In this document: positions 53,431 through 64,000 of the stretch, one piece after another | Layout of the letters: each line of letters starts with the position of its first letter | How positions within the stretch are numbered: the stretch's first letter is position 1 | DNA from: Psoroptes ovis | Taxonomy: Eukaryota; Arthropoda; Arachnida; Sarcoptiformes; Psoroptidae | Direction: 5' to 3' | Length of the DNA: 64,000 nucleotides | Assembly: GCA_002943765.1 (NCBI GenBank) | Contig: PQWQ01000032.1 | Location: 62,001 to 126,000, forward strand | Notes under the pieces: model-generated | Databases searched by the model: none | Seen by the model: only the letters and a program-made list of their open reading frames with translations | What the model was told of the DNA's origin: nothing | Translations under genes and position numbers: made by a program

Positions 53431-53464
53431 TGAATCTTTCGGAATATCAATTCCGAAAGATTCA
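53431..53464. repeat. Perfect 15-bp hairpin, 4-base loop
   Basis: TGAATCTTTCGGAAT and ATTCCGAAAGATTCA are exact complements around ATCA. It is unrelated to P1 or P2 and has no other copy that I found. Confidence 0.85.
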
Positions 53465-53586
53465 AATTTCAATCAAAAAAATATTTTGATTTATTTATTT
53501 ATTTATTTTCCTTATTTTTCTCAATTCTTCGAATAAATGAAAATATGAGGAAGAAAATCATTAAAATAACAGGGAGAGAAAAAAAT

Positions 53587-53611
53587 GGCCCAATAAGGCC
53601 GTTATTGGGCC
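53587..53611. repeat. Perfect 10-bp GC-containing hairpin followed by T-run
   Basis: GGCCCAATAA, loop GGCCG, TTATTGGGCC, then TTATTTTTT. The layout mimics a bacterial intrinsic terminator, but this is nuclear animal DNA and no gene ends here. Confidence 0.7.
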
Positions 53612-54825
53612 TTATTTTTTCACATATTTTCATCATTAATCTTTCTGGGCCGAATGCAAGTTGATGATAGAAAAAAAATTAAAAAAACAAATTCAGCAGA
53701 GAATTCCGAACTTGGAAATCGATATTTGCATCCAAAGAAAATTTGAAGAAGAAATTCTCGATCAATCAATACACAGTGAATAAATAAATATTTCTGATTG
53801 ATTGCATCATTATCATATTGGTTCATATTATTCTGTCCGAAATAATTTGTACAAAAAGATTTGGCGAAGAACACAAATCCTTACAATTGTCATTTTTATT
53901 CACAATAATCATCAGATCAGAATGAATGAATGATCATCATTCAAATCATTATTATTATATTCATTTGTTGATAATGACAGTTGGTCATAAATAATTGAAA
54001 ATATTCAATTCGAATTCTTTTTTTTTTTTGAGTGTATTTAGAATTGTCAAATGACATGTTTCATTCATTCATTCATTTGTTTATCAAAAATAACAATTAA
54101 ATGCTCGGACAATAAAGTCAAAGTCCATGGAATTATTCGATATATATCCTACACAATCTATCTCTATATTATCATCAACAATAATCATTAATAAAAATAT
54201 GATAAATAACAGATATAAATGTACAAAATTTTTCATGTGTACCACTCTCTTACATGTAGACAAACATAAACACACACAAACACAAGATGAATTGAAATAA
54301 ATTTCAATATAAAAATGTGTGCATGTGTCAATCATTTTGATGATTCACATGCACAAACACAAATGATACATTCACATCACATGACAATTCACCATAATAA
54401 AAATGATTGGATCAATGTATTTATTTCTCTCAATTCCACTCAATGACAATCATGAATAATAATTTGAATTTCTCACAATTCCTGATCCAAGATTATTGAA
54501 AATTTTGAAAATTGAAACATGGATATTAAACATGGATCGATCGAATTTTATTTCATTTTTTTTTTCGAATTCAAAGAAATTCAAAGCTCTCTTCCATTTC
54601 GACACAATCGAAAATTATATCAAAAGTATTTTAAGGATTTAATCTTAAAGAAAATAATAAAAGTTTTTTACGCAAAGTTTCAAGTTTTATTCTTTGCTTT
54701 TCAATGGAAAAATTTTCCAATTATAAGTAAAACGAAAGCGAACAACAAATGTATAATTTGGTTGTACAAGTACCAAGTACCAAACAAACAAACAAAAAAT
54801 AGAAAATTATCGTGTTGGGCCCCTG

Positions 54826-54847
54826 CAAAAAAAAAAAAAAAAAAAAA
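54826..54847 (+). repeat. A22 homopolymer
   Basis: It follows GGGCCCCTGC directly and is followed by an A-rich tail. I found no target-site duplication that would make it a retroposed copy. Confidence 0.85.
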
Positions 54848-55265
54848 TGAAAAAAAATTGAAGCCAAGGACCTCAAGGCAAATTGAATGTCTTATAATAA
54901 TAATAAATTGATTGTATTAATTGAAGTATTAATAATTTTTTAAAGAAATTTTTATTTTCTTAAAATATTAAATTCTTTGAATTTTACTTCTTCTGTTAAA
55001 CACGATAATAAACAGTTCAAATTCTTGATCAAAGATCAGAAATTCAAACAAGAAAAATATTGTTCTTGGATCATTTTATTGTAAATAATATTAACTTCAA
55101 AAGAGAATCAATAATCATGACTGGACCTAATTTATTTATTTCGAAAAAATATGGAACCATCAGTGTAATCTCATATGGAATGCTATTTCTTGGGTCAATT
55201 TATTTTGAGATTCAATTCATTGGTTTACTCAATCATGAACACAATGCATTTAAGGATTTATCTAT

Positions 55266-55343
55266 TAGGTTGTCCGAAAAGTTTTTGCCGATCATATCGT
55301 AGGGAATTATGAGGAAATCGGAAAGAACTTATTGGACAACCTA
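55266..55343 (+). mobile_element. P1 palindromic element, copy 13 (loop type 1, forward)
   Basis: TAGGTTGTCCGAAAAGTTTT pairs with AAGAACTTATTGGACAACCT, and TA is at both ends. The loop is ATCATATCGTAGGGAATTAT. Confidence 0.88.
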
Positions 55344-55861
55344 AGACTTGAGATTATTATTAAAAAAAAAAACAAATCCAAATTATTCATACTTAAATTC
55401 ACTTACATAACCAATCAAAAGCAATCAATCGATTAGGATAATAATAAACTATGGTCATTATTAATATTGGCTCCTCTCATATCAAATATTTAAGAAAAAT
55501 ACACAAATGACTACTCACCAATATTTGAATTCGACTTGACTTGGCAAGATGTTTCAGAATTTTCTTCTTTAAAAATATTTTGAATGGCTTTGAATGTAAT
55601 TTATTTTGGCGTTGAAACACAAATCAGTGAAACATTCACACAAATGATTCTTGGGTCTGCACGGAAGAAAAAATTTCAAATATTTCATACATTCAATGCT
55701 GATGATGGAAAAATGATGAAGCATTCCATGAAGGCGTTGTAAGGTGTGCAAAAAAACAGTTCTCTGTGTAGCAGAAAGCAAATCAGCAGAAAATAAAAAT
55801 TGACACAATGAAAAATGAATTCCGAAATATCGGGAGAAGAAATAAGAAAGAGGAAAAATAT

Positions 55862-55943
55862 TAGTGGTTGTCCGAAAAGTTCTTGCCGATTTTGCCGAAA
55901 ATTTTCTACCGAAATAATCGGCAAAAACTTTGTGGACAGCCTA
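55862..55943 (-). mobile_element. P1 palindromic element, copy 14 (loop type 1, reversed)
   Basis: Arms GTGGTTGTCCGAAAAGTTCT and AAAACTTTGTGGACAGCCTA. The loop holds TTTTCTACCGAAATAATCGG, a diverged reverse type 1. Confidence 0.84.
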
Positions 55944-56647
55944 ATATAAAAAATATATTTCGGCAAAATTCTTGAATTCTGGTTAAAAGAAAAATCGGAA
56001 AAAATTCAAAGAAAATCACACAATTCTTTCGATTGTTGTTGTTTATTATTATTTATTCGTTATTTTTGTTGGGGTCCAAATAACAAATAACACTGAAATA
56101 AGACAAGTAAATGGATGAATGGCTGAATGTGAATGAAACTAAACGAAATGATTTTGACGGAAAAATTTTACATTTTGATTTATCAAAATGAACGGAAAAA
56201 ATATGAGAAAAATATGAAAATTTCAAAAATTCAAAAATAAGGTCCAAAGACAACGGCGAGGTCCTCACTCTCTGGCACCGAAAACCTTCAAAAAGGTCTG
56301 ACATCCGTTTATGCTGGATTTTTATTTTTTGAAATTTTTGAAATGTGTCGATATGGCTTTCACTATGAAATATTTTGAATGAAATGAAGAAATTTCAATG
56401 TTTTTCAGTTCACGGAATGATATTTTATTCAATATCTGTGTGTGTGTCGGTGTGTGTTCGGCATGAATTCTGTCGAAATGTTCTGTTCTTGGGATATTCT
56501 GTTCTGTAGTACCCATGGTTATAACTATAATATATATCTATCTATCTATGGTTCTCTGTGGCATGCATAGTTTAGCTTGATTTATTCATAATAAAATAAT
56601 GTGTCTGTGGTTATATATAAGTATTGGGTGTATTGTACATTATTTAT

Positions 56648-56812
56648 TACAAGGTTTCAAGTTTAAATTCGGAATTTTAAAATTAATTTTCGTAGTTTTA
56701 AAATTTAATTTCGTAATTTAGAGGTTTAAAATTGCATTCAAAACTACGAAAATCAATTTGAAAACTATGAAAATTAACGTTAAAACTACGAATTAAAACT
56801 TGAAACCTTGTA
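56648..56812. mobile_element. P2 palindromic element, copy 5 (165 bp, three modules per arm)
   Basis: TACAAGGTTTCAAGTTTAAA pairs with TTAAAACTTGAAACCTTGTA, and TA is at both ends. The compensating change in both arms (AAGG and CCTT) keeps the stem paired. Confidence 0.88.
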
Positions 56813-56952
56813 TTTGTGATATATGAATCGCTGGATTTCCATACACACACACACATTTTCATGCATAAAAAAATATCGGTATTTTTTTTGTTGAATTGAA
56901 GAATCCACCGTTGATTATGATTATTTATTTATGTATTTCAATTTGTTTGAAT

Positions 56953-57062
56953 TAAAGTTTTAATTCGTAGTTTTAAAATTGAATTTCATAATTTTACAGT
57001 TGAAAATCACATTGTAAACTACGAAAATCAATTTTAAAACTACGAATTAAAACTTTAAACCA
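56953..57062. mobile_element. P2 palindromic element, copy 6 (~110 bp, outer ends lost)
   Basis: AAAGTTTTAATTCGTAGTTT pairs with AAACTACGAATTAAAACTTT. Two modules per arm; the CAGGG/CCCTG ends are missing. It lies 140 bp from copy 5. Confidence 0.75.
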
Positions 57063-57506
57063 CGAGAATTATGTGAATATACACACAGAGAGTAGGAAAA
57101 AATTTGTATCAAAACATTCAAATGCATTTATTGAAGAATATCATCATCATTATTCAAAAATAATTTCACATATCATCATATATGGCTGCTTATATTTGGT
57201 TGGAGTGAATAACAAATTGGCTACACATAATCATAATGGATAATGGTCGTTATTCTCACCAGCATTCACATACGACCAACCGAAATCACCAACAACAAAA
57301 AAAATCGATTTAAATGTTTTCAGTTTTTTTGAGGGAAATAAATCAATGATTTAATATTTATAGACCTAGGACCTTATTCCAAAAGAGGTATATGTATGTG
57401 TACGCGCAATAAATAAAAATATCAAACCTTCGAACATCTTACTCACTTCCTTTCCATCGAAATCGATATGTTCATTTATTTATTAATCGTTTTAAGGAGG
57501 AAAAAA

Positions 57507-57586
57507 TTGGATTGTCCGGAAAGTCTCTGCCGATTTACTGATTGAAAACCATATGAAAATCGGCAAGAACTTTTCGGACAACCCAA
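57507..57586 (+). mobile_element. P1 palindromic element, copy 15 (loop type 2, forward)
   Basis: TTGGATTGTCCGGAAAGTCT pairs with AGAACTTTTCGGACAACCCA. The loop GATTTACTGATTGAAAACC is type 2, as in copy 1. Confidence 0.86.
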
Positions 57587-58895
57587 TTGAAATTTTGAAT
57601 CATCTTCGAACAAATAAATGACTAAAGGCTGAACCTTACGCTAATAAATAGCGATAGACAGCAGGAAAAAGCCCTAAATAATAGCAGATAATCACATATA
57701 AAGAGTAATCTACAAAACATCATGGTCATTTGTGGACTATAGCTTTATCATCCACTAACAAAAAGTCTAAAAGCAGCAAAGTCATCGTTGATCATCAAAC
57801 AACAACAACAACAACGAAAAACACAAAAGAAATATATGGAAATATTAACAGATAAATAAACATGAATTTATTACAATGTTTTCATTTTTTATTGCCATTT
57901 TAAAAAATTTGAAAGCGCTTGTCATATCTATCCAAGACCCTAGCGATCTCATTTTTCCTTTTGTATACCATAAAATGATACATGGAAAACTTGACGATAT
58001 TTTTTCAACAAGAATTGATTGTGATTTTCACAAGAATTTGAAGGCTCAAAATCTCAAAAGTATCATATAAAATTCAAGAAAATATAAAATAATTTGATAC
58101 TCACATTATCTTTGAGATTATTTTGTCAAAATATTTTATTTGGTTCAAAATTCAACAAGCAACATTCACTTGTAAATTGTATTTGATTGTAATTATTATG
58201 AATGATGATGAATTTTTGATGATTTGATTGAATCATTTATTGTTTTGTTTCACTGATTTCAAAAGAGCACATGTAAATTGAGAATGATGACAATTTATTC
58301 AAAATGATTTCGCTTTATACAAGAAATTGTTTTCTTGAAATTGTTTTCTTGAAATGTTTCTTAAAATGTTTATGAGTATTTTCTTGAATATTTTTTGATC
58401 TGAAATATTTTTTGATCTTGAATATTTTGAATGAGATAATTCACATCGATCATGTTTCAATTGATCGAAAAACACACATATATTTTGAACGATATTCGTT
58501 CAAATATCGATTTTTTTTCGATGATCAACACACGGAAATATTTTGTAATAAGAAAATTTCAAAGTTTTCAATTCTTGAGAGATTTTTCAAAGACAAAATG
58601 GTTGATGTTCATTCGAAAATAATTGATGAAAAATATGATCATATTATTATTTGATTGAAATACATTATTCGAATAACAACATTGAAAACATCTTAAATCA
58701 TTTAATATCAAAAGAATTAAGATGTTACATTTTTCTTTTTTTTTCGGCGAATTATCATTATCATACATAATATCAAATAAATTGCTTCGTGAAAAAAAAG
58801 TCATATTATATATTAAAAGTCAATAAACACACATAAAACTTGAAAATAATAATAATTTCTACAAATTTTTATCAATACATTTTATGTATTTATTT

Positions 58896-59060
58896 TACAG
58901 GATTTCAAGTTTTAATTCGTAGTTTTAAAATTAATTTTCATACTTTTCAAGTTGATTTTCATAGTTTTGAATGCAATTTCAAACGGTAAAATCACGAAAT
59001 TCAACTTGAAAAATACGAAAATTAATTTCAAAACTACGAATAAAATCTTTAAATCCTGTA
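58896..59060. mobile_element. P2 palindromic element, copy 7 (165 bp, three modules per arm)
   Basis: TACAGGATTTCAAGTTTTAA pairs with AAAATCTTTAAATCCTGTA. Three modules per arm, and TA is at both ends. Confidence 0.86.
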
Positions 59061-60023
59061 TTGAATTCCCTGTTATAATTCCCTTTTAAGAAATACAATT
59101 TCATATTTTTGATTCTTCTCATTGATTTTCAATAATATTAATAATAATAATAATACGGTTGTTAACATTTTTCGGGTTGTTCTTAATGTATTTTCTATTA
59201 TCAAAAAAAAAAAAAACTTTATTGCCTAAGACAGTGTTTCAATTATTAATAATATTAAATCGATTCAGATCGATTCACCAAAAGAAAAAATATTCCTATT
59301 CGATTCGTTCGATTTGTTGTATTTTGTGTGCAATAATAGTTGTTGTAATAAGAATATATTTCGGGAAAATCTTAATATAAACATCTAAGAAAAAGGTTCC
59401 GAATGAAATGAAAAAGTGTAAGAATTGTTCTGGGGATGATGATGATGATGATTTAACTTGCATTAATGCATGTGTATTCATGAATCACAAGCGATTATAA
59501 ATCAAATAAATTAATAATAATAATAATAAAGATGATATTATTATTTATCCACACACACACACACAAATATATTCACAAATATTCTAAGGCCTAGAATCTA
59601 GGCAGCAATAATAATAAGAATAATATTAATAATTCAATTCATTCAAGCGTAGAAAAACATACACAACAAAAATAAGGAATAAAATAAGGAATGATAAATA
59701 ATAGAACAAGATATACGATAATAATAATTGTGAATGGTGATAATAATAATAATAATAATAAATAGCAAAGATAATATATCGATCATTTCCGATTGTCAGA
59801 TGGATGGTTGTTGCAAATGTGGATATTCATTCATTGCCAATACATTCATTCACATCTTTAAATCTTGAATCATTTCAAAGATAAATTCACAACAAACATA
59901 AACAAAACATCATGAACACAACAAACACTAATTGTGCATTGAGAATGTAAGAATGTATTGATGATGATCATAATTTTATTTTCAAATTTAGAATTTAACA
60001 GTTATTTTTCTTAAATCTAATAT

Positions 60024-60103
60024 TAGACTGTCCTAAAAGTTTTGGCCGATTTTCATGAACAACTCCATTTGAATAAGCCGAATGAACTTTTTGGACAGCC
60101 TTA
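60024..60103. mobile_element. P1 palindromic element, copy 16 (diverged)
   Basis: Arms TAGACTGTCCTAAAAGTTTT and GAACTTTTTGGACAGCCTTA. The loop CATGAACAACTCCATTTGAA fits neither loop type clearly. Confidence 0.72.
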
Positions 60104-60831
60104 TATTTCAAAAAAAAAAAAAAAAAAAATCACAACAAGCATAAACGCAAGAATAAAAATGATATAAATAAATAAATGGTGATTATTTGTGAGTGAAAAT
60201 AATAATAACGATATTCTTGTAGTTGTTATTGTTGCAACGAAGAATAAATAAATGATGCTTAACGAAATAATAATAATAATGATAATAATCGATCGACCGA
60301 CCGAATATACAGAATTGAAATAATGTTTATGTGAAAATAAAGCACATATATCACATCCAATGCATTTCAAATTGACTAAACAACAATGTTTTTGATTCCA
60401 GGCGTTTGATTATAATCAGAGAATAGAAATAAAATTAATCACTTTTTGTTTTTGGCTAAGCTTAATGATTACATTTGATTTTTATTTATTTTTGAGTTCA
60501 AACAGATACTCATAGCACTGGCAAAGTTTGTTTTTTTAAATTTGAAATTCGATATTCGAAACAGTCGATGGACGGATGGATAAGGACAAAATTAATGATC
60601 TTTGAATAAATTAATTAAAAAATTTTTTAATTATTTTTCTTTTGAATCATTAAATTGATTATTTTCCATTGTGAAAAACAAAAACAATGGAAACAAGGAT
60701 TTGTTTGCCGCGAAATGGATTTCAGCTATTTTCATTTGGAATAGTTTGCGATGGTGGAAATAGTTGGAACACACATGTGCATGATAAACACATGATGATC
60801 ATCAAGTTGCAATTTAAATTAAATTTAAAAA

Positions 60832-63800
60832 ATGCAAAATTTGATTCAAAGACAAAATCAATCCATCGAGCTGTTGCCATCGGGACAATCGTTTCGAACA
60901 GGTGATCAATTCATTTTTGATGGCCAAAATTTCGAATCAGCTTATTTGATATCGGATCATTCGATTTATTCGGTTCATTTAAATAATAAACAAGTATGTT
61001 TATAATGATTACTGATGATATTTTAACTGAAATTGATTGAAATTTAATCAGATTAATCATTGTATTAATTTCAATGATTTATTGGAAGAATATTTGGAAA
61101 ACAATCGTCCAGATATTGTTTATTGTTGTTATATAATTGAAGATGAAATATTGTTCATTCTGTTTACCAATGGCCTAATAATTACCTATGAAATTGCTAA
61201 TAATTTATTGCTTAAACATTCATTGGGCGATATCAATGCTTCCGATGATATAATTGATTGTGCACAATTCAGTCATGATCAAGAATTATTGGTGATTGTG
61301 ACTCGAAATCATGCCATGTATTTATATAATAAATTATTAGTTTTAAAACGACATTACAATCTCAAAATAGATGAATATGGTGCCACCGAAATGATTAATG
61401 TTAATTGGGGATCGAAAGAAACACAATTTCATGGACAAGGTATGCGTGATCATCGAATCGTTGAAGAGAAAACAATACCTTTGAATGAATTGGATGATCA
61501 AAGGTCCACAGTCGATTGGAAACATGATGATTATCAATTTGTAATCAATTTTGTTTCACCAAAAGGTTTGAATGAAAATAAAAATTTTTTAAATTGAAAT
61601 ATTTATCTATAATCTTTGTCCCCACTAGGATATCGTTTATTGAAAATATTCAATCGTGATGGCCTACTACAACATACAAGTGAATCGATCCCTGGTTTGC
61701 AGAAAATGATTGCATGGAAACCATCAGGAACATTGATAGCCACATCACAAATGGATGAAAATTCGTATCAAATTATTTTCGTAGAGAAGAATGGACTGAA
61801 ACATGGAAAATTTCCATTACCATTCGGTACAGATGATAAATTTCAAATTCAGGAGATTTTATGGTCACATGATTCATCTGTATTGTTAATATGTGGATTG
61901 ACATCTGGCAATAATCGTCAAGAAACACTGATGTACACTGAAAACAATTATAAATGGTATTTGAAAAAAAGAATCACCATTGAAAATAATGAAAAATTTA
62001 TTAAGAAAATAATATGGGATGAAATTGAACATCTTAGATTACATACGATATCTTCGGATTGGATTTATAATTGTTATGATTATGAATTAATGTCACAAAC
62101 AACTGATAGCGGGGTGGTTTTCTTAATCGATGGAAATAAAATTTATTTATCTGATTTTAGCCAAATGATTATACCGCCACCATTGTATACATATTCGATT
62201 GAATTCATCGAAGCAAAAATGATTGAACAATTATTTTTCCATCAACAATATATGGCCACAATTCTTAATGACGATCATATCGTCATATTCGAGTTACAAG
62301 AAGCAACATTCGATGTTGTCAATGATCATCGGACAATGTTGAATTATCAATTTGAAAATTTATATGAAAATTTTCGACAAGTATATTGTCCAATTTACAG
62401 CGAATCAATCAGTGATATGTGTAAATTGTCACATACACTAATCACTGACGATGGTCGTATAATTGGTTGTATTGATGGACATCGCATTGGTCTACTAGAT
62501 TATAGCAGTGAATCTTCAACAATGAAATCTATAGCCATCAAACATGAATTGGATTTTGAATGTATTCATATGAAATTACTGCCAACTAATTCAAATTCAT
62601 TATTATTGATAGATTCATTGAATCAAATGTATCAATATGATATCAAAGATGATATTATTGAGCCAATATTTATGAAATTTGAACCGAAATTTGATGGAAA
62701 AATATCCAAAATCATTCCATTTACTTTGTACGGTGATAATCAACTACATTATTTCGCCGTAACCAAAAATCAATCATTGTATTTTGATGGAAATCTATTA
62801 ATGAATGGCAATGTAAATTCAATTTTAATGCTTAAACAACAATACGTCCTATTCACAACGATCGATAATAAGTTTTATTGTTTGCCAATCACTGATTCTT
62901 TTAATATTTCGGAGCTACAGAAAAATTTTCCACCAAGAAATTTAGAACGTGGTAGTCGACTATTGACCATATCAGAATTGAATTCATGTGTAATAGTTGA
63001 ATTACCACGTGGTAATTTGGAAGCATTTTATCCTCGAATCCTGTTGTTACATTTGATTGATGAATATTTGAAACAGAAAAAATTTTTGCAAGCCTTTGAA
63101 ATTCTAAGGAAAAATCGTATCAATTTAAATTATATTTGTGATTATAATTTTGAAATGTTTATGGAAAATTGTCGAGAATTTATTGAACAATTAGGCGAAA
63201 AGTCCATTGATTATTTATTGCTGTTATTGTTTGATTTATCACCACAAAATCAATATGATTTGTTGAAGAATAAAAATGAAATCAATCCAATTGAAAATAA
63301 AATTAATCGAATATGTGATACATTCATAGATATATTAACTGAAATTGATGAACGAAAATATTTGAAATTAATCATATTGTGTCATGTGAAAAAAATTGAG
63401 ATCGATAAAGCATTGTTTCGAATATATCGATTAAAAGATGGACAAATTGAAACAATGGCCATTAAATTTCTATTATCAATCGTTGATGCGACTAAATTGA
63501 TCGAAGAAGCGCTAGGAACATATGATTTTAATATATTGCTAATGGTTGCATCTAAATCGAATAAAGATCCTAAAGAATATCAAATGTTAATCGATGAATT
63601 CGAAAGCATTAATGATGATAATTATCGTAAATATCGTATCAATCTATATTTGAATCGTTATCAAAAATGTTTATATTTTCTTCGAAAATGTCCTGATAAA
63701 TTGGATGAAACATTACAATTGATTGATAGTAAACATTTATATAAAGATGCTATCGAGATTTTTGATTTGAATCGTGCCAAAAACGTGCCAGGCAGTGTTG

Positions 63801-64000
63801 AAATATGGAATCTTTATGGCCATTATTTATTCAAAAAATGTTATTATCATGAAGCTGGTATTGCATTCGATCGTGCTGGGAATCATTTACAATCATTCAA
63901 GATGTATGTTCAATCTGGTGATTGGAATAAAGCTTGTATTAGTGCGAGAAAAGCATATGATAATGATGATAATTATAAACAGCTATTACGATCATTACAA
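60832..64000 (+). CDS. Elp1: Elongator complex protein 1 (ELP1/IKAP), partial, 3' end off right edge
   Basis: ELP1 is the scaffold subunit of Elongator, which with ELP3 modifies wobble uridines of tRNAs in the cytoplasm. Exons 60832-60993, 61052-61565 and 61629-64000 join in frame and give 1,016 residues with no stop; the human protein is 1,332. Family signatures: NWGSKETQFHG and AWKPSGTLIATSQ in the first WD40 propeller, FVEKNGLKHGKF, VVFLIDGNKIYL, and in the helical part LPRGNLEAFYPRILLLH, FEILRKNRINLNYI and GTYDFNILLMVASKSNKDPK. The start is the first ATG in frame; an in-frame TAA lies at 60826-60828. The missing part is the C-terminal TPR/dimerisation and basic tRNA-binding region. An overlapping out-of-frame upstream ORF is reported in the findings. 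Confidence 0.96.

Larger units (their letters stand above)
48051..60831. other. Gene-poor spacer rich in palindromic elements
   Basis: No gene is supported in 12.8 kb between the divergent receptor and ELP1 genes. It holds eight P1 and four P2 palindromes, other perfect hairpins (53431, 53587), microsatellites (TAA/AAT near 59515-59530 and 59740-59760; CA near 52220) and homopolymers. The short open frames are AT-rich or run through the palindromes. Confidence 0.65.

Noticed and set aside
53587..53618. Rho-independent terminator
   Set aside because: Hairpin plus T-run looks right, but the window is eukaryotic and no transcript is expected to end here.
54815..54905. Retroposed poly(A) copy (SINE or processed pseudogene)
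   Set aside because: There is an A22 run, but I found no target-site duplication, no internal promoter boxes and no source gene.
54519..54911. 130-codon plus-strand open frame
   Set aside because: Lys/Phe/Ile-rich, runs through the A22 homopolymer and shows no recognisable motif or splice context.
55569..55966. Overlapping minus frames of 79 and 93 codons
   Set aside because: The longer one includes P1 copy 14, and neither has a recognisable motif.
1..64000. tRNA, rRNA and well-known microRNA genes
   Set aside because: I looked for A/B-box tRNA patterns and strings of let-7, miR-1, miR-9, miR-124 and others by eye and saw none; a covariance-model scan would be decisive.

Overview
This window is eukaryotic nuclear DNA. 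It is very AT-rich and its genes are split by GT-AG introns. An allatostatin-A receptor, a Dachsous-type giant cadherin, a full O-GlcNAc transferase, Rheb and Elongator subunit 1 place it in an arthropod. Mostly tiny introns (about 50-190 bp), Asn/Gln-rich inserts and the base composition suggest an astigmatan mite of the Dermatophagoides/Sarcoptes type. That last step is inference; I could not search a database.

Layout: (1) 1-1184, minus: the first six coding exons of the GTPase Rheb, running off the left edge. (2) 1185-5821: gene-poor, with three small palindromic mobile elements. (3) 5822-9060, plus: a four-exon, 900-residue proline/glutamine-rich single-pass membrane protein that I do not recognise. 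(4) 9061-14192: gene-poor, three more palindromic elements. (5) 14193-25754, plus: a 3,769-residue Dachsous-type cadherin in five coding exons. (6) 27532-33340, plus: complete O-GlcNAc transferase (1,072 aa, eight coding exons) with one unusually long intron. (7) 35325-38215: a 44-bp satellite of 56 units plus older units, containing a 308-bp higher-order repeat. (8) 39465-48050, minus: complete allatostatin-A receptor (502 aa, four coding exons, one only 31 nt). (9) 48051-60831: gene-poor and crowded with two families of tiny inverted-repeat elements. (10) 60832-64000, plus: the first 1,016 codons of Elongator subunit ELP1, running off the right edge.

The genes belong to unrelated pathways: TORC1 signalling, planar polarity/Hippo, nutrient-sensing glycosylation, neuropeptide signalling and tRNA wobble modification. 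I see no functional cluster. The most unusual content is non-coding. There are 16 copies of a ~78-bp near-perfect palindrome with mariner-like ends and two loop subtypes, found in both orientations. There are seven copies of a second palindrome whose arms are built from ~21-bp modules, so that clear copies differ in length by whole modules. The satellite has both flanks of one unit type and a homogenised core of another.
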